Notes under the pieces: generated by a model
The model's database searches: none
The model's input: the letters and a program-made list of their open reading frames with translations, nothing else
Told to the model about the DNA's origin: nothing
Shown: positions 1-6,170 of the stretch, one piece after another
Layout of the letters: each line of letters begins with the position of its first letter
Position numbering within the stretch: the stretch's first letter is position 1
From: an uncultured Oscillospiraceae bacterium
Lineage (GTDB): Bacteria > Bacillota > Clostridia > Oscillospirales > Ruminococcaceae
Direction: 5' to 3'
NCBI GenBank assembly: GCA_950097605.1
Contig: CATNEU010000075.1
Coordinates: 1-7,084 of the forward strand
Length of the DNA stretch: 7,084 bases
Made by a program: the position numbers and the translations under genes

Positions 1-171
1 GATCTGTCGGTGTTTCCGCTGTACGATCCCGACTATGCGTCGCGCACGTATGTTGCCGACGAATACGCACAGCGTATCACCCAACCGTTTTGGCTGGGCA
101 ACGTGATCTATAACGAGATCGCTTTGGCGGCGCATACCCCAATATTAACCGCAGCCGAAAGGGGATTTTGA
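1..171 (+). CDS. 3' end of an unrecognised protein (partial)
   Basis: An open frame enters from the left edge and ends at TGA 169-171, giving 56 residues. I do not recognise the family. The tail is rich in aromatic residues and has no membrane segment or known motif. The segment D-L-S-V-F ... D-P-D-Y-A-S-R-T-Y looks like residues 357-369 of the next protein (D-L-F-V-F-H-E-D-Y-A-S-R-Y), so the two could be distant relatives or share a domain; this rests on one short stretch. The stop is in the same frame as the next gene, whose ATG is only two codons downstream, so the two are almost certainly co-transcribed and probably translationally coupled. Its codon use and base composition match its neighbour, which supports a real gene end rather than random open frame. 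The function is probably related to glycan use, from context only. Confidence 0.6.
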   Translation, partial: DLSVFPLYDPDYASRTYVADEYAQRITQPFWLGNVIYNEIALAAHTPILTAAERGF

Positions 172-174
172 GAT

Positions 175-2574
175 ATGCACACCCAAAAAGCACCCGCTAT
201 TATCAACATTTACAACTTTGTCCGCAAGAGCGTCTATCCAAACGGCAAATTCATGCAGGGCGATTTTCAAACGGTATTGGAGCAGCTTGAAACCTGCAAA
301 CAGTACGGCCTGCCGGTCACCTTTGCACTGAAATACGACGCGCTGGTTGACCCGCACTACCAGACCCTGCTCAAAGAGAGATTGGACGATTGCGATGAAA
401 TCGGCGTTTGGTGGGAGATTGACCGCACCCTTTGCGAGGCGGCCGGCGTCCGCTGGAAGGGGGGCGGCGAATACTCGCTGCATGTGAGCGTTGCACAGTC
501 GATCGGCTACACGCCGGAGGACCGTATCAAAATGATCGACGTATATATGCGGGATTTCAAGGCCGTCTTTGGCTGCTACCCCACCTCGGTCAGCTCGTTT
601 GTAATGGACATTATCAGCTATACGCATTTTAAAGAACGGTACGGTGTGGTTGCGGCGGGGCTCTGCCGCGACCAGATCGGCGTGGATGGTTTCACGCTCT
701 GGGGCGGCTATTTTGGACAGGCCTACTACCCAAGCCGCCAAAACGAGTATATGCCCGCGCAGACACGGGAACAGCAGCTCGATCTGCCGGTTTTCCGCCT
801 GCTTGGCCCCTGCCCGCTCTATAACTTTGAAGATGGCCTGCGCCCAGGCTGCCACGGCGTTTTCACAATGGAACCCGTTGCGGAGTACGGGCAGCGGGAA
901 ACCACGGTGGACTGGTATCTGCGCCAGCTCACCTGCCAGCCCACGCTGGGCTTTTCCTATCTGCAGGCCGGGCAGGAAAACACCTACCTCTGGGAGCTCA
1001 TGCGCACGGGATATGCGTTGCAAATTTCCAAAATCGCCGCGCTGGCCGCGTCGGGGAAGGCGCGCGTGGAGACGCTCTCGGAAACCGGCAGATGGTATGC
1101 CCAAAAATACCGGCTCACGCCCCCGACGACCATTGCCGCACCCTGCGACTGGAACCCGGCAAACGGCTTGCAGACGCTCTGGTATGAAAGCCGCTTTTAC
1201 CGCACAAGCTTCCTCTGGGACCAGCATGTTTTCTCGATCCGCGACCTGTTTGTATTCCATGAGGACTATGCTTCGCGCTATCTGGAAGGCTCGTTCGATG
1301 GGGACGAGAGCGTTTTCGATACGCTGCCGGTTCTGGACGCCCACTATTGGAAAACCGAACAGGTCCCCCGTCCAAACATCACGCTTGTGCATGCGGACAG
1401 CCTGCGGCCCTTGCGGGTTTCGGACCCTGTGTTTGAAACCGTGGGAGAAGGCGAATACCATATCTCGTTTGCTGTGGAAGGCGGCGCCTTTCTGCACATC
1501 CGCTGCCGGGAGGACGGCATGCAGTTCGGGATGGACGGCGCGCAGCCCGATTGGGCGCTTTTCTGGAACACGCTGCCGGTCCTGGAGGCGCTGCACCCCG
1601 ACAGGCTGGATTGCCGCCACGAGGGCTTTTCTTACTCTGTATATGCAGAGCAGGGCGTGTTCGCAGGCGCGGCAGAGGGGGCGGTGACAGTCACCCCGCA
1701 GGAAAATGGAATCCGGCTGCGTCTCACCGGCCGGCAGCCTGTGCAGCCGGATGCTTTCCTATCGGAGGCCTATCGGGCCGCACCCGCTTCCATCGACGAC
1801 TATATACCGGCTTACCGGCGCGCGCCGGCCGGGCCGCGCTGCGCGCCGCTCGCCTTCCAGCCGGTTGTCACGCCGGAAATTGCGCTGACCAAGCCGGGAG
1901 AATCCGCCGTCTTCACGCTGGAAAACCCCAACCCGGGCGGTGAAATCCGCTACACCACCGACGGCAGCACACCGGATGAAAACGCGGCTTTATATACCGG
2001 TCCGGTTGCACTCTCGCATACGGGGACGCTGCAGGCAGTCTGCATCGTGCCGGGGCGGCGGCCCAGCCGCGTTACGCGCGCCGCGCTCTACCAGAGCCAT
2101 CCGTTTGCCGCGATCCGCTCCGAGACGGCGTTTTCCACAAACCCGGCCTATAACCGGGACGGCGCGCGCAGCCTCATCGACGGGCGCAAGGGCTCTACCG
2201 ACTATGCCTGCGGCGCCTGGCTGGGCTGCCTGACCAACCTGGAGGCGACCGCCGACCTCGGCGAGCCGCGCACGCTGCATGCGGCGTCGATCGGCTGCCT
2301 GCAAGCCACCAGACAGTGGATTTTCTTTCCACAATACGCCGAATTCGCCATATCCGAGGACGGCGAGACCTTCACCCCGGTGGGCCGGGCGGAAATCAAA
2401 CAGACCGACCCGGTTTCGGAAATATCGGCACAGCAGCTACAAGTGGAATTTGCGCCGGCCAAAGCGCGGTACCTGCGCGTGTTTGTGCGCAACAACGACG
2501 CCAACCCGCCGTGGAGCCATGTGCCCGGCCTCTCCCCTTCGTTTATGTTTTTAGACCAGATCACCGCCGAATAG
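175..2574 (+). CDS. Multidomain carbohydrate-active protein: predicted GH/deacetylase-like barrel + CHB_HEX_C-like + F5/8 type C-like modules
   Basis: The protein has 799 residues. The start at 175 is set by AAAGGGG at 158-164 and by the in-frame TGA just before it. Residues 1 to about 400 look like a beta/alpha barrel of the glycoside hydrolase/deacetylase superfamily: a strand at 9-17, another near 48-56, E-I-G-V-W-W-E-I-D ending at 83, a conserved-looking F-G-C-Y-P-T-S-V-S-S-F block at 132-142, and a D-Q-I-G-V-D-G-F-T-L-W-G-G-Y block at 166-179. I cannot assign catalytic residues or a substrate. Residues about 563-640 resemble the chitobiase/beta-hexosaminidase C-terminal domain, with hallmark I-R-Y-T-T-D-G-S-T-P at 591-600. 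Residues about 647-797 resemble a discoidin/F5-8 type C carbohydrate-binding fold, with L-I-D-G-x-x-G-S-T-D-Y followed by a W. These modules are usual on secreted glycan enzymes, yet the N-terminus (M-H-T-Q-K-A-P-A) shows no signal peptide or lipobox. A cytoplasmic glycan hydrolase or deacetylase is the best guess. Module calls are moderately sure; the activity is unknown. Confidence 0.85.
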   Translation: MHTQKAPAIINIYNFVRKSVYPNGKFMQGDFQTVLEQLETCKQYGLPVTFALKYDALVDPHYQTLLKERLDDCDEIGVWWEIDRTLCEAAGVRWKGGGEYSLHVSVAQSIGYTPEDRIKMIDVYMRDFKAVFGCYPTSVSSFVMDIISYTHFKERYGVVAAGLCRDQIGVDGFTLWGGYFGQAYYPSRQNEYMPAQTREQQLDLPVFRLLGPCPLYNFEDGLRPGCHGVFTMEPVAEYGQRETTVDWYLRQLTCQPTLGFSYLQAGQENTYLWELMRTGYALQISKIAALAASGKARVETLSETGRWYAQKYRLTPPTTIAAPCDWNPANGLQTLWYESRFYRTSFLWDQHVFSIRDLFVFHEDYASRYLEGSFDGDESVFDTLPVLDAHYWKTEQVPRPNITLVHADSLRPLRVSDPVFETVGEGEYHISFAVEGGAFLHIRCREDGMQFGMDGAQPDWALFWNTLPVLEALHPDRLDCRHEGFSYSVYAEQGVFAGAAEGAVTVTPQENGIRLRLTGRQPVQPDAFLSEAYRAAPASIDDYIPAYRRAPAGPRCAPLAFQPVVTPEIALTKPGESAVFTLENPNPGGEIRYTTDGSTPDENAALYTGPVALSHTGTLQAVCIVPGRRPSRVTRAALYQSHPFAAIRSETAFSTNPAYNRDGARSLIDGRKGSTDYACGAWLGCLTNLEATADLGEPRTLHAASIGCLQATRQWIFFPQYAEFAISEDGETFTPVGRAEIKQTDPVSEISAQQLQVEFAPAKARYLRVFVRNNDANPPWSHVPGLSPSFMFLDQITAE

Positions 2575-2597
2575 CGGGCCGTTTGGTCTCCCGGTTG

Positions 2598-2635
2598 GAA
2601 CCCCAAAACGTCTGTGCGTTTTGGGGTTCTTTTTT
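2598..2635 (+). terminator. Intrinsic terminator after the glycan-related operon
   Basis: A perfect 13-bp stem (2598-2610 with 2617-2629; core AACCCCAAAACG / CGTTTTGGGGTT) with a 6-nt loop TCTGTG is followed by six T residues (2630-2635). It starts 23 bases after the stop of the 799-residue protein. The A-rich inner stem also allows some function on the opposite strand, but no gene is seen converging on it. Confidence 0.93.
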
Positions 2636-2727
2636 CTAGTATAAGCCGGCCGTTTCCCGTTTTTCATTTGCTATTCTCCCTTGTCGCGGGAGCTGTGCAA
2701 GCCAAAGCAGTCTTTTTCCCGCAAACC

Positions 2728-2757
2728 GGCACATCCGGTCGTTGCGCCGCATATACT
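2728..2757 (+). promoter_or_regulatory. Possible weak promoter for the small PH-like gene
   Basis: TATACT at 2752-2757 is a good -10 match, 53 bases before the ATG at 2811. The best -35 at a usual distance is poor (GGCACA at 2728-2733, 18-base spacer), so an activator would be needed if this is real. The strong terminator upstream means the small gene needs its own promoter, and this is the best candidate I see in 2636-2794. Confidence 0.3.
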
Positions 2758-2761
2758 GGTA

Positions 2762-2783
2762 GGGGCGAACTGCCCGCCGCCCC
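2762..2783. repeat. GC-rich hairpin in the 5' leader of the small gene
   Basis: GGGGCG (2762-2767) can pair with CGCCCC (2778-2783) around a 10-nt loop. The stretch GTAGGGGCG... resembles, from memory, short dispersed palindromic repeats common in GC-rich Clostridia intergenic regions, but only half of such a unit is convincing here. It could equally be a leader hairpin just upstream of the ribosome binding site. Confidence 0.3.
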
Positions 2784-2810
2784 CAGACCCGCATAAGGAG
2801 GAACGCTGCA

Positions 2811-3152
2811 ATGGAACAAACAATGCTGCGATGCAGACTTTCCGATGCAAAATACCACTATACCGGCTGCCGGGTTGGCCTGCAGAACCGGCGGCTGCTG
2901 TTTACCGGGTCGTCGCTCCGGCCGTTCGGCATCGACTTGCACGAAATCGAGGGGATCTCTTTCCGCCCAAAGCGCAGAGGCTTCGAGGTGCTCGTCTGCT
3001 TCGAGCGGGACTTCAAAGAACGCAAGCTTGTATGCACGCTGCGCAAGGCGGATAAGGATCTGCTGCTTTCGATGCTGCATTCCGCCGGGCTGCCGCAAAG
3101 CCGCTGCTGGAAGCCCGAGAGCTTCGACAACGTACCCTATTGCACACTGTAA
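2811..3152 (+). CDS. Small hypothetical protein, PH/GRAM-like fold suspected
   Basis: This encodes 113 residues. The start is fixed by AAGGAGG at 2795-2801, nine bases before the ATG; a second Met at residue 5 is too far from it. I do not recognise a named family. The pattern suggests a bacterial PH/GRAM-like barrel: short beta strands at about 5-12, 19-24 and 27-32, the segment F-G-I-D-L-H-E-I-E-G-I-S-F at 39-51, strands at 58-65 and 72-78 joined by the charged turn E-R-D-F-K-E-R-K, then a helix K-A-D-K-D-L-L-L-S-M-L-H at 79-90. There is no signal peptide, membrane segment or metal-binding motif; four of the five Cys are scattered and not paired. It is a single-gene unit between a terminator upstream and a gene-less stretch downstream, so context gives no hint of role. 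The gene is likely real because of its strong ribosome binding site; the fold is a guess. Confidence 0.75.
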   Translation: MEQTMLRCRLSDAKYHYTGCRVGLQNRRLLFTGSSLRPFGIDLHEIEGISFRPKRRGFEVLVCFERDFKERKLVCTLRKADKDLLLSMLHSAGLPQSRCWKPESFDNVPYCTL

Positions 3153-3168
3153 AAAAGCGATGCTTTTT
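3152..3168 (+). terminator. Weak terminator-like hairpin after the small gene
   Basis: AAAAAGC (3152-3158), loop GAT, GCTTTTT (3162-3168). The T run lies inside the stem and only two G-C pairs hold it, so it is a marginal terminator. A second hairpin without a T run follows (GGAAGCC 3185-3191 with GGCTTTC 3195-3201). Confidence 0.35.
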
Positions 3169-3221
3169 GTTGCGTCTATGGGCTGGAAGCCTGCGGCTTT
3201 CCCTCGGGCAATCAAAACAGC

Positions 3222-3289
3222 CGCTGCACAAGCCGGTTTGCAACATAAACCCTTACATCATTTTGCTTGTAAACGAGCGTTGTGCAGCG
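3222..3289. repeat. 10-bp perfect inverted repeat, 48-bp spacer, in a gene-less stretch
   Basis: CGCTGCACAA (3222-3231) and its exact complement TTGTGCAGCG (3280-3289) flank 48 bases that contain a smaller GGTTT/AAACC hairpin starting at 3235. The surrounding stretch 3153-3355 has no credible gene: an 85-codon frame at 3140-3397 lacks a ribosome binding site and runs through the promoter below. The repeat could be an RNA stem, a regulator site or a remnant of a small element. Confidence 0.4.
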
Positions 3290-3355
3290 CGTATTCGCAT
3301 CGTCACGGAAACCATATGCAACGGACGAATCCACCCGAAAAACCGCGATTTTGCA

Positions 3356-3384
3356 TTGACAGGGCGTGTAAATCGTGCTAAACT
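3356..3384 (+). promoter_or_regulatory. Strong sigma-A-type extended -10 promoter of the T-box/ior operon
   Basis: A perfect -35 TTGACA (3356-3361), a 17-base spacer and -10 TAAACT (3379-3384) are preceded by TGC, which makes an extended -10. Transcription would start near 3391, a few tens of bases before the first T-box helix. Its strength suits an operon whose control is exerted afterwards by attenuation. Confidence 0.85.
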
Positions 3385-3630
3385 AAAATCCAGTTGAATC
3401 GTATGATCCTAAACCGATGAAGCGAAAAGGGCCCTTTTCAAAAGCACAGCGAGCCGCGCCAGTGCAAGGCGGTATGGAGGGAACGGCCTGTTGGGTCGCC
3501 GAGGGCGGAAGGAAAACGCAGGCCCCCCTGCGCGAGTAATGTCCGACGTTTCGCCAGCGTTAACCGGGCGTGGAGTGTGTTGGCATCTCCAGCAATCGAG
3601 AGGGTGCTTTCCCGCTATGGGAAGCGCCAA

Positions 3631-3671
3631 GTAAGGTGGTACCGCAGGCTGATATCAGCGCCTGTCCTTGC
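3631..3671 (+). promoter_or_regulatory. T-box antiterminator
   Basis: GUAAGG (3631-3636) pairs with CCUUGC (3666-3671, one U-G wobble). A seven-base bulge UGGUACC (3637-3643) follows, then GCAGGC (3644-3649) pairs with GCCUGU (3660-3665). Both departures from the T-box consensus (A at 3634, A at 3646) are matched by T in the opposite arm (3668, 3663), as expected of a working structure. Bases 3657-3669 are shared with the terminator, so the two folds exclude each other. The tRNA-reading bases are UGGU (3637-3640); the last U favours a tRNA with discriminator A73 and allows G73 by wobble. Confidence 0.85.
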
Positions 3672-3697
3672 AGTAGGACGGGCGCTTTTTATTTTTT
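3657..3697 (+). terminator. T-box-controlled intrinsic terminator
   Basis: A 12-bp stem (AGCGCCTGTCCT 3657-3668 with AGGACGGGCGCT 3675-3686, one G-T wobble) and a 6-nt loop are followed by a T-rich tract (TTTTTATTTTTT from 3686). It ends about 47 bases before the iorA start and would stop transcription when the cognate tRNA is charged. Confidence 0.93.
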
Positions 3698-3743
3698 ATA
3701 TTGTATACAAGTAAATCCGGTGCATACAAAGGAGGCATCCCCT

Positions 3744-5537
3744 ATGGCAGAAAAACTCATTATGGGCAACGAGGCCATCGCGCTCGGCGCAATCCGCGCG
3801 GGTGTAAACGTCGTCTCGGGCTATCCCGGCACCCCGTCGACCGAGGTGCTCGAAACCATCGCGAAGCACAACCCCGGCGACATCTATGTCGAATGGTCGG
3901 TCAACGAAAAAGTGGCGCTGGAGGTCGGCGCGGGCGCGGCCTATACAGGCGCCAGAACACTTGTTACCATGAAGCAGGTGGGCCTGAATGTTGCGAGCGA
4001 CCCGCTCATGAGCCTTGCCTATATCGGCGTCAAGGGCGGCATGGTGATCCTTGTTGCGGATGACCCGGGCCCGATTTCCTCCCAGACCGAGCAGGACACC
4101 CGGCATTTCGCCGCGTTCGCCAACCTGCCGGTATTCGACCCAACCACGCCCGAGGAAGCCTACGAAATGATTGGCGAGGCGTTTGCCCTATCGGAACAAT
4201 ACGGCACGCCGGTATTGTTTCGGCCCACCACACGCGTCTGTCACGGCTGCGCACGGGTGGACGTGCGGGACGAGCGGGAACACCATATTGCGGAGGGCTT
4301 CGTAAAAGATGCCAAGTGGGTAATTTTCCCGCGGCTTTCCTATCAAAACCACATCCGCATCGAGGCGCTGCAAAAGACGCTTGCAGATGTTTTTTCCGCC
4401 TATCCGCGCAACGAGGTGAGCGGCAGCGGCGCCCGGGGCATTGTGGCGTCCGGCGTCTCCTATTGCTACACGAAAGAGGCCTTAAAAGACTTTAAAGACC
4501 CCTATAAGCTGTTTAAAGTTGCCACTGCCAACCCATTTCCCGATAAACTCGCCCTTTCGTTTTTGGAGGGGCTGGAGGAAGTCGTGGTCTATGAGGAGCT
4601 CGATCCGGTGATCGAGGAAAACCTCGTCAGGCTGTGTGGGAAATATGGCCTTGCCACCCGCATCCGCGGCAAACACACGGGGGACGCCCCCTATGCCGGC
4701 GAATACTCGGCCGAACAGGTCGCCGGTTCGCTCGCGGCATTCTTCGGCCATCCCAAAAAGGAGAAGCCGAAGCCGGACGCAAATGCGCCGGTTTTGCCGG
4801 TCCGCCCGCCCGTGCTCTGCGCGGGCTGCCCGCACCGCGCCTCGTTTTATGCTGTTAAAACCGCCATGAAGGGGCAGAAAGCCGTTTTCACTGGCGATAT
4901 CGGCTGCTATACGCTCGGCAACGCCAAACCGCTCGACATGGTGGATACCTGCCTGTGCATGGGCGCGGGCATCACGATTGCACAGGGGCTGCACCGCAGC
5001 GAACCGGACGCCCGGCACATTGCCTTCATTGGGGACTCCACTTTTTTCCACACCGGTATCCCCGGCGTCATCAACGCCGTTTACAATGAAACCGACATCA
5101 CCGTGGTGGTGCTCGACAACAGCACAACCGCTATGACCGGCCACCAGCCGCATCCCGGCACCGGCAAAACCATGATGGGCGACCTCAGCCAAAAGGTGGA
5201 CATTGCCGGAATTCTGGCGGCCTGCGGCGTTTCCCATATCGACAAATGCAACCCGCTGGCGCTGGACAGTGCGGTCGAAACCGTGAAACGCGCCGTGGCG
5301 CATCCAGGTGTTTCGGCTGTGATCTTTGAAGCGCCCTGTATCGCGCTGTTTAAACCGGCGCAGACGCTGCGGGTTTCGGACGCCTGCATCGGCTGCAAAA
5401 AGTGCATTCGTGAAATCGGGTGCCCCGCGCTGGCGGCAGAGGGAAAAACCGTGCGTATCGAGCCGTCGCTCTGCTATGGCTGCGGGCTGTGCGCGCAAAT
5501 CTGCCCGGTGGGCGCAATTGGAGGGGACGAAAAATGA
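3744..5537 (+). CDS. iorA: Indolepyruvate:ferredoxin oxidoreductase, alpha subunit
   Basis: IorA with IorB interconverts an aryl-pyruvate plus CoA and the aryl-acetyl-CoA plus CO2, using ferredoxin; it is cytoplasmic and oxygen-sensitive. The start is ATG 3744 because AAAGGAGG lies at 3728-3735; the frame is open from 3570 but that would place the N-terminus inside the T-box. The 597 residues are near the family's normal length. Visible features: pyrimidine-binding domain with G-Y-P-G-T-P-S at 26-32 and the likely TPP-activating Glu in V-N-E-K at 53-56; the C-A-G-C-P-H-R motif of IorA proteins at 359-365; TPP-Mg site G-D-S at 430-432 with D-N at 458-459; and a C-terminal ferredoxin domain with two 4Fe-4S sites, Cys 548/551/554/560 and 577/580/583/587, each followed by Pro. 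Nothing is missing. The gene is first in a T-box-controlled operon and its stop overlaps iorB. The preferred aryl substrate (indole, phenyl or hydroxyphenyl) cannot be read from sequence. Confidence 0.96.
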   Translation: MAEKLIMGNEAIALGAIRAGVNVVSGYPGTPSTEVLETIAKHNPGDIYVEWSVNEKVALEVGAGAAYTGARTLVTMKQVGLNVASDPLMSLAYIGVKGGMVILVADDPGPISSQTEQDTRHFAAFANLPVFDPTTPEEAYEMIGEAFALSEQYGTPVLFRPTTRVCHGCARVDVRDEREHHIAEGFVKDAKWVIFPRLSYQNHIRIEALQKTLADVFSAYPRNEVSGSGARGIVASGVSYCYTKEALKDFKDPYKLFKVATANPFPDKLALSFLEGLEEVVVYEELDPVIEENLVRLCGKYGLATRIRGKHTGDAPYAGEYSAEQVAGSLAAFFGHPKKEKPKPDANAPVLPVRPPVLCAGCPHRASFYAVKTAMKGQKAVFTGDIGCYTLGNAKPLDMVDTCLCMGAGITIAQGLHRSEPDARHIAFIGDSTFFHTGIPGVINAVYNETDITVVVLDNSTTAMTGHQPHPGTGKTMMGDLSQKVDIAGILAACGVSHIDKCNPLALDSAVETVKRAVAHPGVSAVIFEAPCIALFKPAQTLRVSDACIGCKKCIREIGCPALAAEGKTVRIEPSLCYGCGLCAQICPVGAIGGDEK

Positions 5538-6133
5538 AGCTGAACTGTTTACTTGCGGGCGTTGGCGGACAGGGTACGGTGCTCGCCTCCAAAATTCTTG
5601 CACAGAGTGCAATCGACGAGGGTTGCATGGCCCGCACAAGCGAGACCATCGGCATGGCCCAGCGCGGCGGCTGCGTGGTCAGCCATGTGAAAATCGGGGA
5701 GGACTGCTTTTCCCCTTCCATAGCGGCCGGCGGCGCCGACCTGCTGATCGGCTTTGAACCCGCCGAGGCGGTGCGCAACCTGTCGTTTTTGAAGCCGGAC
5801 GGCTGCGCGGTCGTCAGCGCCAAGGCGATCAAACCCGTCACTTCTTCGCTTTCGGGGGACGCCTATTCGTCTGACGGCATGCTTGCCTATCTGAAAGGTA
5901 CCGTCCGTCGGCTGGTCGTCGTAGATACCGAGACGCTTTGCGCGGAGGTCGGCAATGCCAAAACGCTGAACATCATCCTGCTGGGCGCCGCCCTCGGCGC
6001 GGGGCTCCTGCCGTTTTCCAAGGAGACCCTCCTGCGCACCATCCAGGGGCACTTGCCCGAAAAAATATGGGCAGTCAACCGCCGGGCGCTCGAGGCCGGC
6101 ATTGCCTCGCAGCCGTCGTATATTTCTGAATAG
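5534..6133 (+). CDS. iorB: Indolepyruvate:ferredoxin oxidoreductase, beta subunit
   Basis: This is the small partner of IorA, corresponding to the gamma-type domain of 2-oxoacid:ferredoxin oxidoreductases. The 199 residues match the usual size of about 190-200. The N-terminus carries G-V-G-G-Q-G-T at 9-15 and the family signature E-T-I-G-M-A-Q-R-G-G at 37-46, then alternating strands and helices typical of the fold; there are no iron-sulfur motifs, as expected. The start is ATG 5534, which shares ATGA with the iorA stop and has GGAGGGG at 5520-5526; longer in-frame starts lie inside iorA and are unlikely. The overlap indicates translational coupling and 1:1 production of the two subunits. Regulation is through the upstream T-box. 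The identification is firm. Confidence 0.95.
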   Translation: MKLNCLLAGVGGQGTVLASKILAQSAIDEGCMARTSETIGMAQRGGCVVSHVKIGEDCFSPSIAAGGADLLIGFEPAEAVRNLSFLKPDGCAVVSAKAIKPVTSSLSGDAYSSDGMLAYLKGTVRRLVVVDTETLCAEVGNAKTLNIILLGAALGAGLLPFSKETLLRTIQGHLPEKIWAVNRRALEAGIASQPSYISE

Positions 6134-6170
6134 CCCAATCTGATCCCATAGAAAAGGTGGTTTGCATACT

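Larger units (their letters stand above)
3391..3697 (+). promoter_or_regulatory. T-box riboswitch leader, specifier probably UGG (Trp)
   Basis: The leader senses the charging state of a tRNA and lets transcription proceed when that tRNA is uncharged. Stem I is readable: CCG 3414-3416 pairs with CGG 3506-3508; AUGA (3417-3420) faces CGAG (3500-3503) as the k-turn; GCGA 3422-3425 pairs with UCGC 3496-3499. The specifier loop 3' strand is UGU-UGG-G (3489-3495), placing UGG at 3492-3494, followed by the usual purine and six bases before GAG 3501-3503. The AG bulge is AGCGAG (3448-3453) and the distal loop is AGUGCAA (3461-3467) capping GCC-rich arms. A hairpin CGCAGG/CCTGCG (3517-3522, 3527-3532) follows, and stem III is 3603-3613 with 3619-3628. 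The T-box sequence AAGGTGGTACCGCA is at 3633-3646 (consensus AGGGTGGNACCGCG). The class call is near certain. The Trp assignment is from position only; UUG (Leu) one base earlier is the main rival. Confidence 0.93.

Noticed and set aside
145..1620. A 491-codon open frame on the minus strand
   Set aside because: It is a shadow of the 799-residue gene: the plus-strand product has recognisable domains and a ribosome binding site, while the minus-strand product is Arg/Ala-rich with no motif.
3140..3397. An 85-codon plus-strand open frame downstream of the small gene
   Set aside because: It starts inside the previous gene, has no ribosome binding site and runs through the strong promoter at 3356-3384.
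3491..3493. UUG (Leu) as the T-box specifier
   Set aside because: It is one base off the usual spacing to the conserved GAG (six bases between specifier and GAG), and Leu does not fit ior/paaK. It is kept as the main alternative because a Leu tRNA would match the U in the T-box.
3570..3743. Upstream in-frame start of iorA at 3570
   Set aside because: It would translate the T-box antiterminator and terminator. The ATG at 3744 has a near-perfect ribosome binding site and gives the family's normal N-terminus.
5420..5533. Upstream in-frame start of iorB at 5420
   Set aside because: The extra 38 residues are Arg-rich, lie over the IorA ferredoxin domain and precede the conserved M-K-L-N-C-L-L-A-G-V-G-G-Q-G start.
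4482..5639. A 385-codon open frame on the minus strand
   Set aside because: It is antisense to iorA, whose TPP and iron-sulfur motifs are intact; the minus-strand product shows no family features.
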